A stretch of DNA of 51,627 nt from a bacterium (GTDB lineage: Bacteria > Bacillota > Clostridia > UBA1381), in assembly GCA_030536655.1 (NCBI GenBank), contig JAUNPN010000006.1, positions 1-51,627 on the forward strand, read 5' to 3'. Below, piece after piece: positions 1 through 8,688 of the stretch. A program made the position numbers and the translations under genes. The stretch's first letter is position 1. Each line of letters begins with the position of its first letter. Under the pieces are notes generated by a model, which ran no database searches, was not told the DNA's origin, and saw nothing but the letters and a program-made list of their open reading frames with translations.

Positions 1-53
1 AGAGCAGCTGATTTGTAATCAGCAGGTTGTAGGTTCAAGTCCTATCACCAGCT
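1..53 (+). tRNA. tRNA-Thr(UGU), 3' part, cut by the window start
   Basis: The anticodon arm (GCTGA / TCAGC) encloses the loop TTTGTAA, giving anticodon TGT. The T-arm has the loop TTCAAGT, and the acceptor 3' strand CACCAGC is followed by discriminator T at 53. CCA is not encoded. The 5' acceptor strand and D-arm lie before the window. Confidence 0.93.
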
Positions 54-67
54 CTTTTAAATTAAAG

Positions 68-95
68 CTGTCGGATTAATTCCGGCAGTTTTTTT
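68..95 (+). terminator. Rho-independent terminator after tRNA-Thr
   Basis: An 8-bp stem (CTGTCGGA with TCCGGCAG, one G-T wobble), a 5-nt loop and a run of seven T follow the tRNA within 15 nt. Confidence 0.88.
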
Positions 96-186
96 GTGAC
101 TTTTTTAATGTATAATTTTTGAGTAACAGCTTGAGCATGGAATGATAAACAAAAAATATTAATTTATCTTTTTTTTTATGTTAGTA

Positions 187-215
187 TTGACAATAATATG
201 AAAAAGGTGTATAAT
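187..215 (+). promoter_or_regulatory. Consensus sigma-A promoter for the small protein and giant secreted protein
   Basis: TTGACA at 187-192 and TATAAT at 210-215 are both perfect consensus hexamers separated by exactly 17 bp. Transcription would start near 222, leaving a leader of about 80 nt before the ATG at 301. No other start signal is seen before the giant gene, so the two genes probably form one highly expressed transcript. Confidence 0.88.
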
Positions 216-300
216 AAAAACATAGATTATGAAGCAGAATTTGTATAAAAAACAGAGATTCTGAAACGGTAAAATGATATGATTCGGGGAGGAGAAAACC

Positions 301-486
301 ATGGCAAAGTATAGTAAACCTATAATTGACGTACTGTATTTTGACGAAGAAGAAGTTGTAACGGCAAGCACTCCGGAGAAGGGGCGTTATGCAGCGGATT
401 TAATGAATGAGTATTTCTTTGGAGAAGGCAAGGCGTCACAGACAACCACTGTAAATATTCAACAAGTAAAGGTTACCGATAATTAA
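301..486 (+). CDS. Small acidic protein of unknown function (61 aa)
   Basis: A 61-residue protein with no recognised domain, no signal peptide and no membrane segment. It begins MAKYSKPIIDVLYFDEEEVV and is acidic through the middle. The strong Shine-Dalgarno GGGGAGGAG lies 8 nt before the ATG, and a perfect consensus promoter is upstream. Only 20 nt separate its stop from the giant secreted protein at 507, so co-transcription is likely. Short proteins opening with a KPxIxVLxFxxEEVxTxS pattern are, from memory, common in gut Clostridia, but their role is not known to me. It might be a peptide product, a regulator or a chaperone-like partner of the downstream exported protein; none is shown by the sequence. 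Confidence 0.8.
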   Translation: MAKYSKPIIDVLYFDEEEVVTASTPEKGRYAADLMNEYFFGEGKASQTTTVNIQQVKVTDN

Positions 487-506
487 AGAAGGGAGAAAAC
501 GTAAAA

Positions 507-3500
507 ATGAAATTTTTCGGAAAGAAAGCCGCTGCGGCATTTATTACTGCGTTATCGTTAATTGCGTCAAGCGCGGCTCCGGTATTTGCCGAGGGTTCAA
601 AGGAAATGACGACTGTTCCGGCAGGCGATGGGGATCTGGCAAATGTCACGGGCGCATACCGTCCTTATCTTGACTGGCGCGACAGAGATCAGTTCAAAAT
701 GCCGAGTGAGAATGTAATCTATGTTTATGCAAACGAGGGAGAAAAGATTTTCTTTGGAAGTGATGTTACCGGTGCGAGTGACAGAAGCATTACGGCTGTT
801 GTAGAACCAAAGACGGGTTTTGAAGACGAAAAAACTATTAATTTTTCAGGTCAAACCTACCAAGGCGCAAGCATTGCGGTTACATTGCCTGAAGAAGGTA
901 AGACTGATACCGCAGTTAACCCGGAGAAGCTTAACACTGATAAGCCTGATACCACAGTTAACCCGGATAAGCTTAGCACTGATGAGCCTAAAATAGATTC
1001 TTTTGCTGATGGAAATACCCTTGAAACAACAACAGAACCGGACAGAAACAAAATCTATATGTTTAAAGTAACGGAGAACGGCGCGGGACATATCGCAAAC
1101 CGCGCGCAGGAGCAGAAGGGTCCTAACGGAGTTGGCGGAACGACAGACGGCTATGAGCCGCTCAGTTTTACCGCCCCGTATACGGGTACATATTCGTTCC
1201 GTTTCCTTTCGTCGGAGTATGATACCTCCGATATTCCGGATGTTGAGGCTATTCCCGCAAAAAATCGTACGTCTTATGCGACGATTGATTTTGACGGAGC
1301 CGAAGTTGGGAGTATGACCCAAAATGAGATGTATTATGAACAGAATTTGGGATATGTAAATTTCTATAATATATATGGAGTAAGCGGAGTAAGTAACAGA
1401 ACGGCGTCAATTGAAGCTGTAGCCGATGGAACAACCATAAATGTTCCGGTAACAGACTACAGTGAGGCAAAGATTTATCAGGCGGGAAAGAAATATCTGC
1501 ATAAAACAAGCAATAATGCGACCAAAGATGGAGGAAGCGTAGGTTTTACTCCGCTGCATTCTAATATAGAGCTGGAGATTGTATGGCAGAAAGCCGGAGA
1601 AGATACAAACAAGAGAACCTTATATGTTGTTCAGGGAGACAGAGAAACAAAAATTGATACTACGGATACAAATGTAAAGGTATCTAAAGTTACGTCGATA
1701 GGCGGATATCCGATTAAGGCGGGAGAAGAAGTCAGGGTCTTTGTTATGGGAGGAAATAATTCATGTGAATCTAAAATATATGAAATAAGATATTTCTATG
1801 ACAAAGCGGTTATCCCTGAGTATACAGCTCCGCCGCCTACGCCGGCTCCGGTTACTACGACAATTAATTTGGGACAGTTAACGGCTCAACCGGATATGTA
1901 TACAACTGATACAACGATTGGCGATGCATCGTTGTATTCGGCAACCTTCTATGGTGCTACTAAGAGTGATATGGGGAACGGAACTAATGATAAAAACAGA
2001 GGATATACGGTTACTGCAATGAGTGATGATGAAAAAACACTTTATCCGGGAAGTACAAATAAAGTGTATTTTATGGCTGCAATGCTGAATCTTGATGAAA
2101 ATTATGAAATAACAGCTCAAACTGCGGCTGTATTGGGCTTTACTCCTAAAATGGGAAAACCTTCATTGGAAATTACATGGGGGCCGACATCCAAAGCTAG
2201 ATTACACTATCAAACAGGAGCGAGTGAAGAAAAAACAGCTGATATATCTGAGTTAACAACAACAACAGTGCAGCTTACAAAAGATAAGACGACATATATA
2301 TTTTTTGATGGTGCTACAACCATATATGAACTTAAATACACTTACACGCCGGAGGATACAGTAACCGCTTCATCATCAGACGAAACGTCAGCGGTATCGC
2401 TTATGGAGACGGAAGCAACTCAGCAAGTGCTGTCACAATCGCGTTTCTGGGATTTCTATGATATTGAAGCAGGTGTTCAATATGCGGCAGGCAGCTTATA
2501 TGACAAATATTTAAAAGCAAATGCAGGAGTGACAACGTGTGAAGGATATATACCGCTTACAAATACAGGCTTTGAGTTCACTCCGGCATACAGCGGAAGT
2601 GTTGAAGCTATATTTGAAACAGATAATACGGCAGATTCGGAGCTTACTGTTTCACAAGGGGATAACACAGCAGTATCTGTCCCGGCAAATCGTGAAAATA
2701 CTGAATCGGCTAAGCTTGAGAATGTTGCTGCATATCAGCCTGTAAAGATTTATGCGAGCAAAGGAACTGACGTAAATCTGAAATCCATCCGTTACACAGC
2801 GGGAAGCAATCTTGCAAACCTTGCAAGAAAGGTAGACGACCCGTGGGCAAAGTCCCCCAGTGAGGTAGCGGCTTGGGATGTTACTGTGGCAAAGGCAACA
2901 ACAACTACTGTTTCTTCCACATCGTGGAATATATATAGCGAATTTAATGGAATTACGACAACAACAACTTCGAAAGATGGGAAGTTAAAAGTTTATTATA
3001 GTGGTACCGCTCCGGATAGTAATAACGAAAAAATGGCAATAAAATTAAATGCAGGCTCTTATAAAAACAGCAAAATTGAAAAGAATGTTTTTGAATACAC
3101 CCCTGAAGCGGATGGAAAAATATCAGTTACTGCTTATTCAACTGATGCGGCAAGAAAGGTAGTATTCACTACTGATCCGTCAACTATCTCGAATAACCCT
3201 ACAGACGGAGAGGGTTTTAGTGCAACAAGTACTGATAAAGTGTTTAGCTGTGATGTGAAAAATAATAACACAGTGTATATATATGCAACAGCCGGAGTGT
3301 ATTTTAAAACAATAACATTTACACCTAATGCCGGCAGCGGCACCACTGTCTACGAAGCTCAGCCGGGACGCGCATGGGCAGACATACTGTTCCTGAATGC
3401 GGGAATGTATCAGAGGTCAATGTATTCAAAGCTGAACATACTGACGAAGGACGGATTCCTTTACGATTTCAAGTTTAACGGCATACAGCCTTACGGCTTT

Positions 3501-5696
3501 GTATTCTATTCGAATAACCGCGGCTTCCTCTATGACCCGTACAGCCTTTCCGATAAGGAGTCATGGGGAGAAAGTGCAAATACCAACATGATTCAACCGT
3601 TGGAACGCTCGTTCCTCAGCAAAGGAAACTTTGACGTAGGTTCTGCCCCGGAGAAATTGGAGAAGGACGCAAACGGAAATCCGGTTATTTACAAAGATAA
3701 GCAGTTAAAGTCAAGAGTTCTTCCGAACTATCAGCCGGTAGATGCAGAGAGGGACTACACTCATAAGCTGTTCTTTAATAGACCTGATGAGGCGGCGCTT
3801 GAGGCATATACGGGAAACAGCAAATTAAAGGGTGAAGGAGACAATACCTTTGCAATACAAAAGACGATTCTTGACAATCTTACCTATGAAGGTCTGGGAG
3901 ATCAGCAGTTAAATCCGACTGCTGCCCCGGAGGCATCAGAAAAGCCTATGCATTACGGAACGATAGGCATCGGAGGCGAATTTAAGGTTAGTTTTACAGA
4001 CAAACAATGGAATGCTCTTAATACAATGGGAGCAAAGACCATCGGTGTAACGCTTGATTTCAGCGGGTATGAGCTTGATGAAAGTAAGAAGCCGGTTACT
4101 GTAAAGGACGATTCAAACTGGAATATATGGAAATCGAGGACAGATAGAAATCCAACCAATGCTGAAAAGAGCAACAAGGTAACTCTTACCGCGGCGATTG
4201 TAGGAGAAAATAAGAGCTATGCCATAGCATGGGACGGTAAGGACGCTTACGGCAATGTTGTTCCTGAGGGTAAATATAACAATAATGTCACAAGCTTTGT
4301 GGAACTCGGAACGGCGCATTTCCCGATTCTTGACGCGGAGCATAATCCGAACGGAATAAAGCTGCAGCTTGCGAATAATATCAGCTTAGCCGGAAGTACA
4401 AGCGAAACCCCGGCGGCAACGTCGATGCCGAAGGACATGGTATACTATAACAATTCGGCGGTAAGCCCGCAGATAGACGCGAGCGCTCCGACAAACTGGT
4501 TATACGCTAACTGGGCGAGTGCGGTCAAGACCCCGTCAAAGATAGGCGACGGTGAGAACCATGTTGACGGAGTACAGTCAAATTATAATACTAACGCTGC
4601 GGACGGCGCAATGAGGTTCGGAGGATATGATAAAGCTAACGATACAGCAATAAACAGTGATGCGGATGCGGGATACGGCAACTATGCCGCGCTTGACATT
4701 TGGACTAAGTACGAGGTCAAGCAGGACGCAACAATAGCTTTCGGCGTAAAGGCTGCGGAAAGCGTTCCGGCATATGTATCCTTTGTTGCCGAGGACGGTA
4801 CTGCTTCGCCTAAGGATAATAGCACCGAATTGACGGAATCACACTTGAAGTTTAGAGGTGGGGAGCTTCCGACAGAGGGCAGTAAAATTAAGGGAAAAGC
4901 TGGTATTTACGGAAATACAATTTCGACAGGCTTCCTTACCAAATTCAAAACAGACACAAACGTTACGGATAATTACATCACATGGGAAATCACGATTCCG
5001 AAAATTCAGGAAGGTGGAAAGAGCTATGGAGAAACATACATCAAGCTGCCCGTAGATACGCCGTATGAAACTGCATCGCTGGACGCTGCGGCGCTGTACG
5101 ATACGTTCGTTGGAGTGACGGAAGATACGGCTGCGGACGATGATGTATTAAACATAGGAGATGAAGTATCGGGTGACGAAAATGCCGATATGTCGTCGTC
5201 GGATACGGAGGTAGATATGACGCAGAAACCGGACGAGGGCGGCGAAAGCATTGCGGATGATGAAGCGGCACAGCAGTTCCTGCTGGAGGCAAGCGCTGAA
5301 ACTCAGACGGGAACTTCTGTAGACGCAAAGCTTGGCGTTGACGGAACTGCTGTACTAACAGATACAAGCGCTGAAAATGCGTCAGGTACGCAGATTTATA
5401 ATGCGGGCAGCATTCACAGAGTGTCGTTTGAAAATTTGACAGGCGACAGCCTTACATTGAAGATTAAGCAGCAAACTGTTGTTAGCGGCGGTACAGATGT
5501 GGTAATCGGTCTTGTAATCGACAACCTCTATGCACCGAATGCAACGGCAAAGGCAACCTACGGTGATGCGAATGTTGAACAGGCATACCGCGCGATAAAT
5601 GCAGCGGGATATCAGGATTATCTGAAAGTAGAGGGTAATAATAACGGCTACGATCCGAATAGTAACGAAAAATATATCACCAAAGAATCAAAATGA
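507..5696 (+). CDS. Giant secreted protein with repeated beta-sandwich-like modules (1729 aa)
   Basis: Exported protein of unknown function. Residues 1-28 form a classical signal peptide (KK, hydrophobic core, VFA/EG cleavage site). No LPXTG, SLH, dockerin or C-terminal membrane anchor is visible, so it is probably released or non-covalently held. At about residues 330-435, 515-620, 660-775 and 830-950 four divergent modules share a pattern: a phe-Thr-Pro strand (GFTP, GFTP, EFTP, EYTP), a middle strand pair, then VxIYA/VRVFV and a closing I.ELKYTY-like strand. This resembles carbohydrate-binding or Ig-like sandwiches but I cannot name a family. Proline/threonine linkers sit near 440 (PPPTPAP) and 1135. 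Residues about 955-1015 hold a conserved-looking RAWADILFLN...YSNNRGF stretch, and 1241-1257 (WDGKDAYGNVVPEGKY) is FlgD-Ig-like. A 14-residue tandem repeat starts at residue 134. A polysaccharide-binding or surface role is inference. Confidence 0.85.
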   Translation: MKFFGKKAAAAFITALSLIASSAAPVFAEGSKEMTTVPAGDGDLANVTGAYRPYLDWRDRDQFKMPSENVIYVYANEGEKIFFGSDVTGASDRSITAVVEPKTGFEDEKTINFSGQTYQGASIAVTLPEEGKTDTAVNPEKLNTDKPDTTVNPDKLSTDEPKIDSFADGNTLETTTEPDRNKIYMFKVTENGAGHIANRAQEQKGPNGVGGTTDGYEPLSFTAPYTGTYSFRFLSSEYDTSDIPDVEAIPAKNRTSYATIDFDGAEVGSMTQNEMYYEQNLGYVNFYNIYGVSGVSNRTASIEAVADGTTINVPVTDYSEAKIYQAGKKYLHKTSNNATKDGGSVGFTPLHSNIELEIVWQKAGEDTNKRTLYVVQGDRETKIDTTDTNVKVSKVTSIGGYPIKAGEEVRVFVMGGNNSCESKIYEIRYFYDKAVIPEYTAPPPTPAPVTTTINLGQLTAQPDMYTTDTTIGDASLYSATFYGATKSDMGNGTNDKNRGYTVTAMSDDEKTLYPGSTNKVYFMAAMLNLDENYEITAQTAAVLGFTPKMGKPSLEITWGPTSKARLHYQTGASEEKTADISELTTTTVQLTKDKTTYIFFDGATTIYELKYTYTPEDTVTASSSDETSAVSLMETEATQQVLSQSRFWDFYDIEAGVQYAAGSLYDKYLKANAGVTTCEGYIPLTNTGFEFTPAYSGSVEAIFETDNTADSELTVSQGDNTAVSVPANRENTESAKLENVAAYQPVKIYASKGTDVNLKSIRYTAGSNLANLARKVDDPWAKSPSEVAAWDVTVAKATTTTVSSTSWNIYSEFNGITTTTTSKDGKLKVYYSGTAPDSNNEKMAIKLNAGSYKNSKIEKNVFEYTPEADGKISVTAYSTDAARKVVFTTDPSTISNNPTDGEGFSATSTDKVFSCDVKNNNTVYIYATAGVYFKTITFTPNAGSGTTVYEAQPGRAWADILFLNAGMYQRSMYSKLNILTKDGFLYDFKFNGIQPYGFVFYSNNRGFLYDPYSLSDKESWGESANTNMIQPLERSFLSKGNFDVGSAPEKLEKDANGNPVIYKDKQLKSRVLPNYQPVDAERDYTHKLFFNRPDEAALEAYTGNSKLKGEGDNTFAIQKTILDNLTYEGLGDQQLNPTAAPEASEKPMHYGTIGIGGEFKVSFTDKQWNALNTMGAKTIGVTLDFSGYELDESKKPVTVKDDSNWNIWKSRTDRNPTNAEKSNKVTLTAAIVGENKSYAIAWDGKDAYGNVVPEGKYNNNVTSFVELGTAHFPILDAEHNPNGIKLQLANNISLAGSTSETPAATSMPKDMVYYNNSAVSPQIDASAPTNWLYANWASAVKTPSKIGDGENHVDGVQSNYNTNAADGAMRFGGYDKANDTAINSDADAGYGNYAALDIWTKYEVKQDATIAFGVKAAESVPAYVSFVAEDGTASPKDNSTELTESHLKFRGGELPTEGSKIKGKAGIYGNTISTGFLTKFKTDTNVTDNYITWEITIPKIQEGGKSYGETYIKLPVDTPYETASLDAAALYDTFVGVTEDTAADDDVLNIGDEVSGDENADMSSSDTEVDMTQKPDEGGESIADDEAAQQFLLEASAETQTGTSVDAKLGVDGTAVLTDTSAENASGTQIYNAGSIHRVSFENLTGDSLTLKIKQQTVVSGGTDVVIGLVIDNLYAPNATAKATYGDANVEQAYRAINAAGYQDYLKVEGNNNGYDPNSNEKYITKESK
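906..989 (+). repeat. In-frame tandem repeat, 2 x 42 bp (14 residues)
   Basis: Two adjacent 42-bp units inside the giant protein encode DTAVNPEKLNTDKP and DTTVNPDKLSTDEP. The unit is proline/aspartate/threonine rich and likely a flexible spacer between the N-terminal domain and the next module. The DNA copies are close enough for recent duplication. Confidence 0.85.
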
Positions 5697-5705
5697 TAAT
5701 AAATC

Positions 5706-5737
5706 AAACAGGGCAGTTCAAATGAACCGCCCTGTTT
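5706..5737. terminator. Bidirectional terminator between giant protein and small minus-strand gene
   Basis: A 15-bp stem with one A-C mismatch (arms 5706-5720 and 5723-5737, loop AA) has A-rich and T-rich flanks (AAACAGGGC / GCCCTGTTT). It serves the convergent genes ending at 5696 and 5769. Confidence 0.85.
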
Positions 5738-5768
5738 AATGTTATACGTTATAATGAAACGGCGGCAG

Positions 5769-5996
5769 TCAAAGCTTTATCTTTACCGCCTGTTCCATAT
5801 CCTCGACCAGTCCGCGCATATGGGCGCAGGTATCGTTCCGCAGCGCTGCGGCGGTAACCGCAATTCGTTCCTCGTACTTCCCCGCATTTCTTACGGCATT
5901 CTCCGAAAGCTCCAAAAGCTCATCTATTTCCTCCGATACGCTCCTTGCACAGCTGAGTATGTTTTCCAAAAGTTCCTTGTCGTTTGTTTCCGGCAT
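5769..5996 (-). CDS. Small helical protein of unknown function (75 aa)
   Basis: A 75-residue, largely alpha-helical acidic protein rich in Glu, Leu and Asn with regularly spaced leucines (ELLENIL, EEIDELLEL), compatible with a short coiled coil. No known domain or signal peptide. The coding claim rests on an eight-base Shine-Dalgarno (GGAGGTGA) 9 nt before the ATG, a near-consensus promoter on the same strand, and a shared terminator after the stop. It is convergent with the giant protein gene and divergent from the glycosyltransferase. Function unknown. Confidence 0.75.
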   Translation of the reverse strand: MPETNDKELLENILSCARSVSEEIDELLELSENAVRNAGKYEERIAVTAAALRNDTCAHMRGLVEDMEQAVKIKL

Positions 5997-6035
5997 TGCA
6001 GTATTTCACCTCCGGGTGTTGTTTATGTATATACT

Positions 6036-6064
6036 ATTATACCATTAAATATGCGATTCATCAA
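6036..6064 (-). promoter_or_regulatory. Sigma-A promoter for the 75-residue protein
   Basis: On the minus strand TTGATG (6064-6059), a 17-bp spacer and TATAAT (6041-6036) precede the ATG at 5996 by about 40 nt. Confidence 0.8.
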
Positions 6065-6144
6065 TTATTGTAACAAAAAATTAATATTTAGAACCGAAAT
6101 TTAACAAAAAATAAAAAAAACACCGTAATAATGAAAATGAAATA

Positions 6145-6173
6145 TTGACTTATCGGAATATTTATGATATTAT
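6145..6173 (+). promoter_or_regulatory. Promoter with extended -10 for the glycosyltransferase
   Basis: TTGACT at 6145-6150, 17-bp spacer, TATTAT at 6168-6173 with an upstream TGA (6165-6167) giving an extended -10. It lies about 45 nt before the ATG at 6218. Confidence 0.8.
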
Positions 6174-6217
6174 ATTGTCTATGATGGTTGCAGTATTTTT
6201 TCAGAGGGAAAGATAAA

Positions 6218-7492
6218 ATGATAATCGAAACAGTAAAATATATAAATTTAGTAGCGGGACTGTTGTTTTTTGTACTATATTTCTATCAGTTCTTCTATCT
6301 CCTTGTACCTTATATCAAAAAGGAGGCGCCGCACAAGCCGGTAAAAATGCACCGATATGCGGTACTGATTTCAGCGCGCAACGAGGAAAAGGTAATTTCA
6401 ACTCTCGTTGATTCCATTCACCGCCAGTCATATCCGCAGGAGCTTATTGACGTTTATGTAATTGCAGATAACTGTACGGACAGAACCGCGCAGATGGCGG
6501 AAAAGGCGGGCGCTGTTGTTTTCGTGAGAAACGATATGGATAATGTGGGAAAGGGCTATGCTCTCGATTACGCGGTTCACCGCATTTTCAGAGAAAAGGG
6601 CGAGGACGCCTATGACGGCTTTATGGTTTTTGACGCGGATAACATTCTTGACGTCGATTATATCAAATCAATGAATCAGACGTTTTCGGACGGTCACAGG
6701 ATCATAACAAGCTACCGTAATTCAACAAACTACGGTACAAACTGGATAAGCGCGGGTTATGCTCTCTGGTACATAAGAGAATCCAAATTCCTTAACTATT
6801 CGAGAATGCTCCTGAACACCGGATGCGCTATATCGGGAACGGGCTTCCTTGTACATAAGGACGTTATAAAGCGTATCGGCGGCTGGAAGTTTTTCCTGCT
6901 TACCGAGGATATTGAGTTCTCGATCGCAAACGCGATGGAGGGAGAGAAGATTGCTTACTGCAATGACGCAATCCTCTATGACGAACAGCCGGTAACGTTT
7001 AAGCAGTCGTGGACACAGCGCCTGCGCTGGGCAAGAGGGTTTCTGCAGGTATTCGGAAAGTACGGCTGCAAGCTTATAAAGTGTATCTTTACAAAAAAGA
7101 GTACTACCTGCTATGATATGGCGATGACAATTCTTCCGATGATTTTTATGTCCTTGTTCATATTTATTGCCAATGCATTCGCATTAATTGCGGGCGCATG
7201 CTGCGGCGAGGACTGGCAGTCTCTTGCAATAACCTTGCTTGAATGGGTAAGGAACGGCTACATAATGCTTTTTGCACTCGGTGCGATTACAATTATATCT
7301 GAGAACAAGAAAATACATACAAGCGGATGGAAAAAGTTTCTCTATCTTTTTACATTCCCGATATTTCTTTTCACATACATACCGATTTCCATAGTGGCAA
7401 TTTTCAAGAATGTGAAATGGGAGCCGACAGAGCACCTCGGTCCGTCAGTTAACCCCACAAAGATTGAAAACAATAAAATAGAGGATAAATAA
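6218..7492 (+). CDS. Membrane glycosyltransferase family 2, processive type
   Basis: Inner-membrane GT2 enzyme of 424 residues that probably transfers a sugar from a nucleotide donor to a growing surface polysaccharide or glycolipid. A hydrophobic helix near residues 7-29 is followed by the GT-A domain: SARNEEKVI, the DNCTD nucleotide site, FDADN (metal-binding DxD type), TEDIEFS (catalytic Asp) and QRLRW, the Q-x-x-R-W motif of cellulose/chitin synthase-like enzymes. Three further membrane segments occupy the C-terminal third. The ATG at 6218 is preferred over an upstream TTG (6188) because AGAGGGA precedes it by 7 nt. It is monocistronic between its own promoter and the efp promoter. No PilZ domain or partner export gene is present, so the product is unknown. 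Confidence 0.9.
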   Translation: MIIETVKYINLVAGLLFFVLYFYQFFYLLVPYIKKEAPHKPVKMHRYAVLISARNEEKVISTLVDSIHRQSYPQELIDVYVIADNCTDRTAQMAEKAGAVVFVRNDMDNVGKGYALDYAVHRIFREKGEDAYDGFMVFDADNILDVDYIKSMNQTFSDGHRIITSYRNSTNYGTNWISAGYALWYIRESKFLNYSRMLLNTGCAISGTGFLVHKDVIKRIGGWKFFLLTEDIEFSIANAMEGEKIAYCNDAILYDEQPVTFKQSWTQRLRWARGFLQVFGKYGCKLIKCIFTKKSTTCYDMAMTILPMIFMSLFIFIANAFALIAGACCGEDWQSLAITLLEWVRNGYIMLFALGAITIISENKKIHTSGWKKFLYLFTFPIFLFTYIPISIVAIFKNVKWEPTEHLGPSVNPTKIENNKIEDK

Positions 7493-7519
7493 AAAATTTA
7501 TAAAATTTTCAAAAAACTA

Positions 7520-7548
7520 TTGATTTTTTTTTATAAATAAGGTAAAAT
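7520..7548 (+). promoter_or_regulatory. Sigma-A promoter for efp
   Basis: TTGATT at 7520-7525, 17-bp spacer, TAAAAT at 7543-7548, about 44 nt before the efp ATG; the spacer is T-rich. Confidence 0.75.
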
Positions 7549-7591
7549 AGATATAGCATTTATAACGAATGATTATAGGAGGACTTTTATT

Positions 7592-8155
7592 ATGGTAACA
7601 GCAGGCGATTTCAGAAATGGCGTTACATTTGAATTTGAGGGCGGCGTATGGCAGATTGTTGAATTTCAGCATGTAAAGCCGGGTAAGGGTGCAGCCTTTG
7701 TCAGAACAAAGATTAAGAACGTAATTACAGGCAGCGTTGTTGAAAAGACTTTCAGACCGACAGAAAAATTTGAGAACGCTTATGTTGAGAGAAAGGATAT
7801 GCAGTACTCATACAATGACGGTGACCTCTACTACTTCATGGATCAGGAAACATATGATATGATTCCTATCAGCATGGATGCGGTAAAGAATGAAATGAAG
7901 TTTGTTAAGGAAAACGATATTTGTAAAATTTTATCATATAAGGGCAATGTTTTCGGTCTTGAGCCGCCGACGTTTGTTGAGCTGGCTATCACAGAAACAG
8001 AGCCGGGCTTCGCGGGAAACACCGCAACAGGCGCGACAAAGCCGGCAACTCTTGAAACAGGTGCGGTTATTCAGGTTCCGCTCTTTGTTGACGGCAGCGA
8101 CATTATTCGTGTTGACACAAGAACGGGCGAATACATGGAGCGCGTGACAAAGTAA
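7592..8155 (+). CDS. efp: Translation elongation factor P
   Basis: Cytoplasmic factor that binds between the P and E sites of the ribosome and relieves stalling at polyproline. The 187-residue length and three-domain beta architecture are standard: KOW-like N domain (1-64), then two OB-fold domains. The P-site loop reads VKPGKGAAF with Lys32 at the tip, the residue that is modified in many bacteria. The C-terminal signature [24 protein letters not shown] is typical of the family. AGGAGG precedes the ATG by 9 nt. Followed by the CD1247-like gene, a neighbour often seen in Clostridia. Confidence 0.98.
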   Translation: MVTAGDFRNGVTFEFEGGVWQIVEFQHVKPGKGAAFVRTKIKNVITGSVVEKTFRPTEKFENAYVERKDMQYSYNDGDLYYFMDQETYDMIPISMDAVKNEMKFVKENDICKILSYKGNVFGLEPPTFVELAITETEPGFAGNTATGATKPATLETGAVIQVPLFVDGSDIIRVDTRTGEYMERVTK

Positions 8156-8172
8156 TTTTAAGAAAGAACTCA

Positions 8173-8221
8173 GGGGCGGTTCTGTTGTGTCTTCAATGGG
8201 ACACAGCGGAACCGTCCCTTT
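8173..8221. terminator. Long palindromic hairpin after efp (terminator and possible dispersed repeat)
   Basis: Arms 8173-8191 and 8200-8218 pair over 19 bp with three G-T wobbles and a short loop; only a short T-run follows. The arms read GGGGCGGTTC... and ...GGAACCGTCCC, a palindrome type I recall as dispersed in many bacterial genomes, so it may be a repeat recruited as a terminator. Confidence 0.7.
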
Positions 8222-8250
8222 AATTTCACCAAAAGAAAGGAAGTGCGCAC

Positions 8251-8688
8251 ATGAGTGACTTAACAAAAAAAGCGGTATATTTAAAAGGTCTTAAGGACGG
8301 AATGTCCGGTGAGCTGACGTCTGAGAACATTAACAGGCTTCTTGACAGTCTTATTGACATTAACGAAAAGCTTTCCGAAAAAGTGGAGGAGCTTGAAGAA
8401 AGAATTAAAATACTGGAGCTGTTTGATTCTGAAAAACTCGGCAACGACAAAGTCGGATTCAGCTATGACGAAGATGATGATGAAGATGAGGACTTCGATG
8501 ATTTTGAAGATGAGGACTATGACGATGGGGAAAGCGATTTGTTCGATATACAGTGTACCGAATGCGGAGAAGACTTCACTGTGGAATATGATGAAATCAT
8601 GAGTGACGATGCAATAAGGTGTCCGCACTGCGGCGCGCGCATTGAGCTGGCAATTGATTTTGATGACGATGAAGGCATATCCTTCTGA
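8251..8688 (+). CDS. CD1247 N-terminal-domain protein with C-terminal zinc ribbon
   Basis: A 145-residue protein of the clostridial CD1247 type, function unknown. Residues 1-55 (YLKGLKDGM...LEERIKIL) form the conserved helical/coiled-coil N-terminal domain. Residues about 70-95 are almost entirely Asp/Glu. Residues 100-140 carry a zinc ribbon with CTECGEDF and CPHCGARI (two CxxC pairs). AAAGGAAG lies 8 nt before the ATG. It follows efp after a hairpin and overlaps the 5' end of the hemW reading frame. The coiled coil plus zinc ribbon suggests a nucleic-acid or protein-binding role, but that is inference. Confidence 0.88.
   Translation: MSDLTKKAVYLKGLKDGMSGELTSENINRLLDSLIDINEKLSEKVEELEERIKILELFDSEKLGNDKVGFSYDEDDDEDEDFDDFEDEDYDDGESDLFDIQCTECGEDFTVEYDEIMSDDAIRCPHCGARIELAIDFDDDEGISF

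Noticed and set aside
846-1322. 158-residue minus-strand open frame inside the giant protein gene
   Set aside because: No ribosome binding site or recognisable protein; it mirrors the plus-strand codons of a clearly exported protein.
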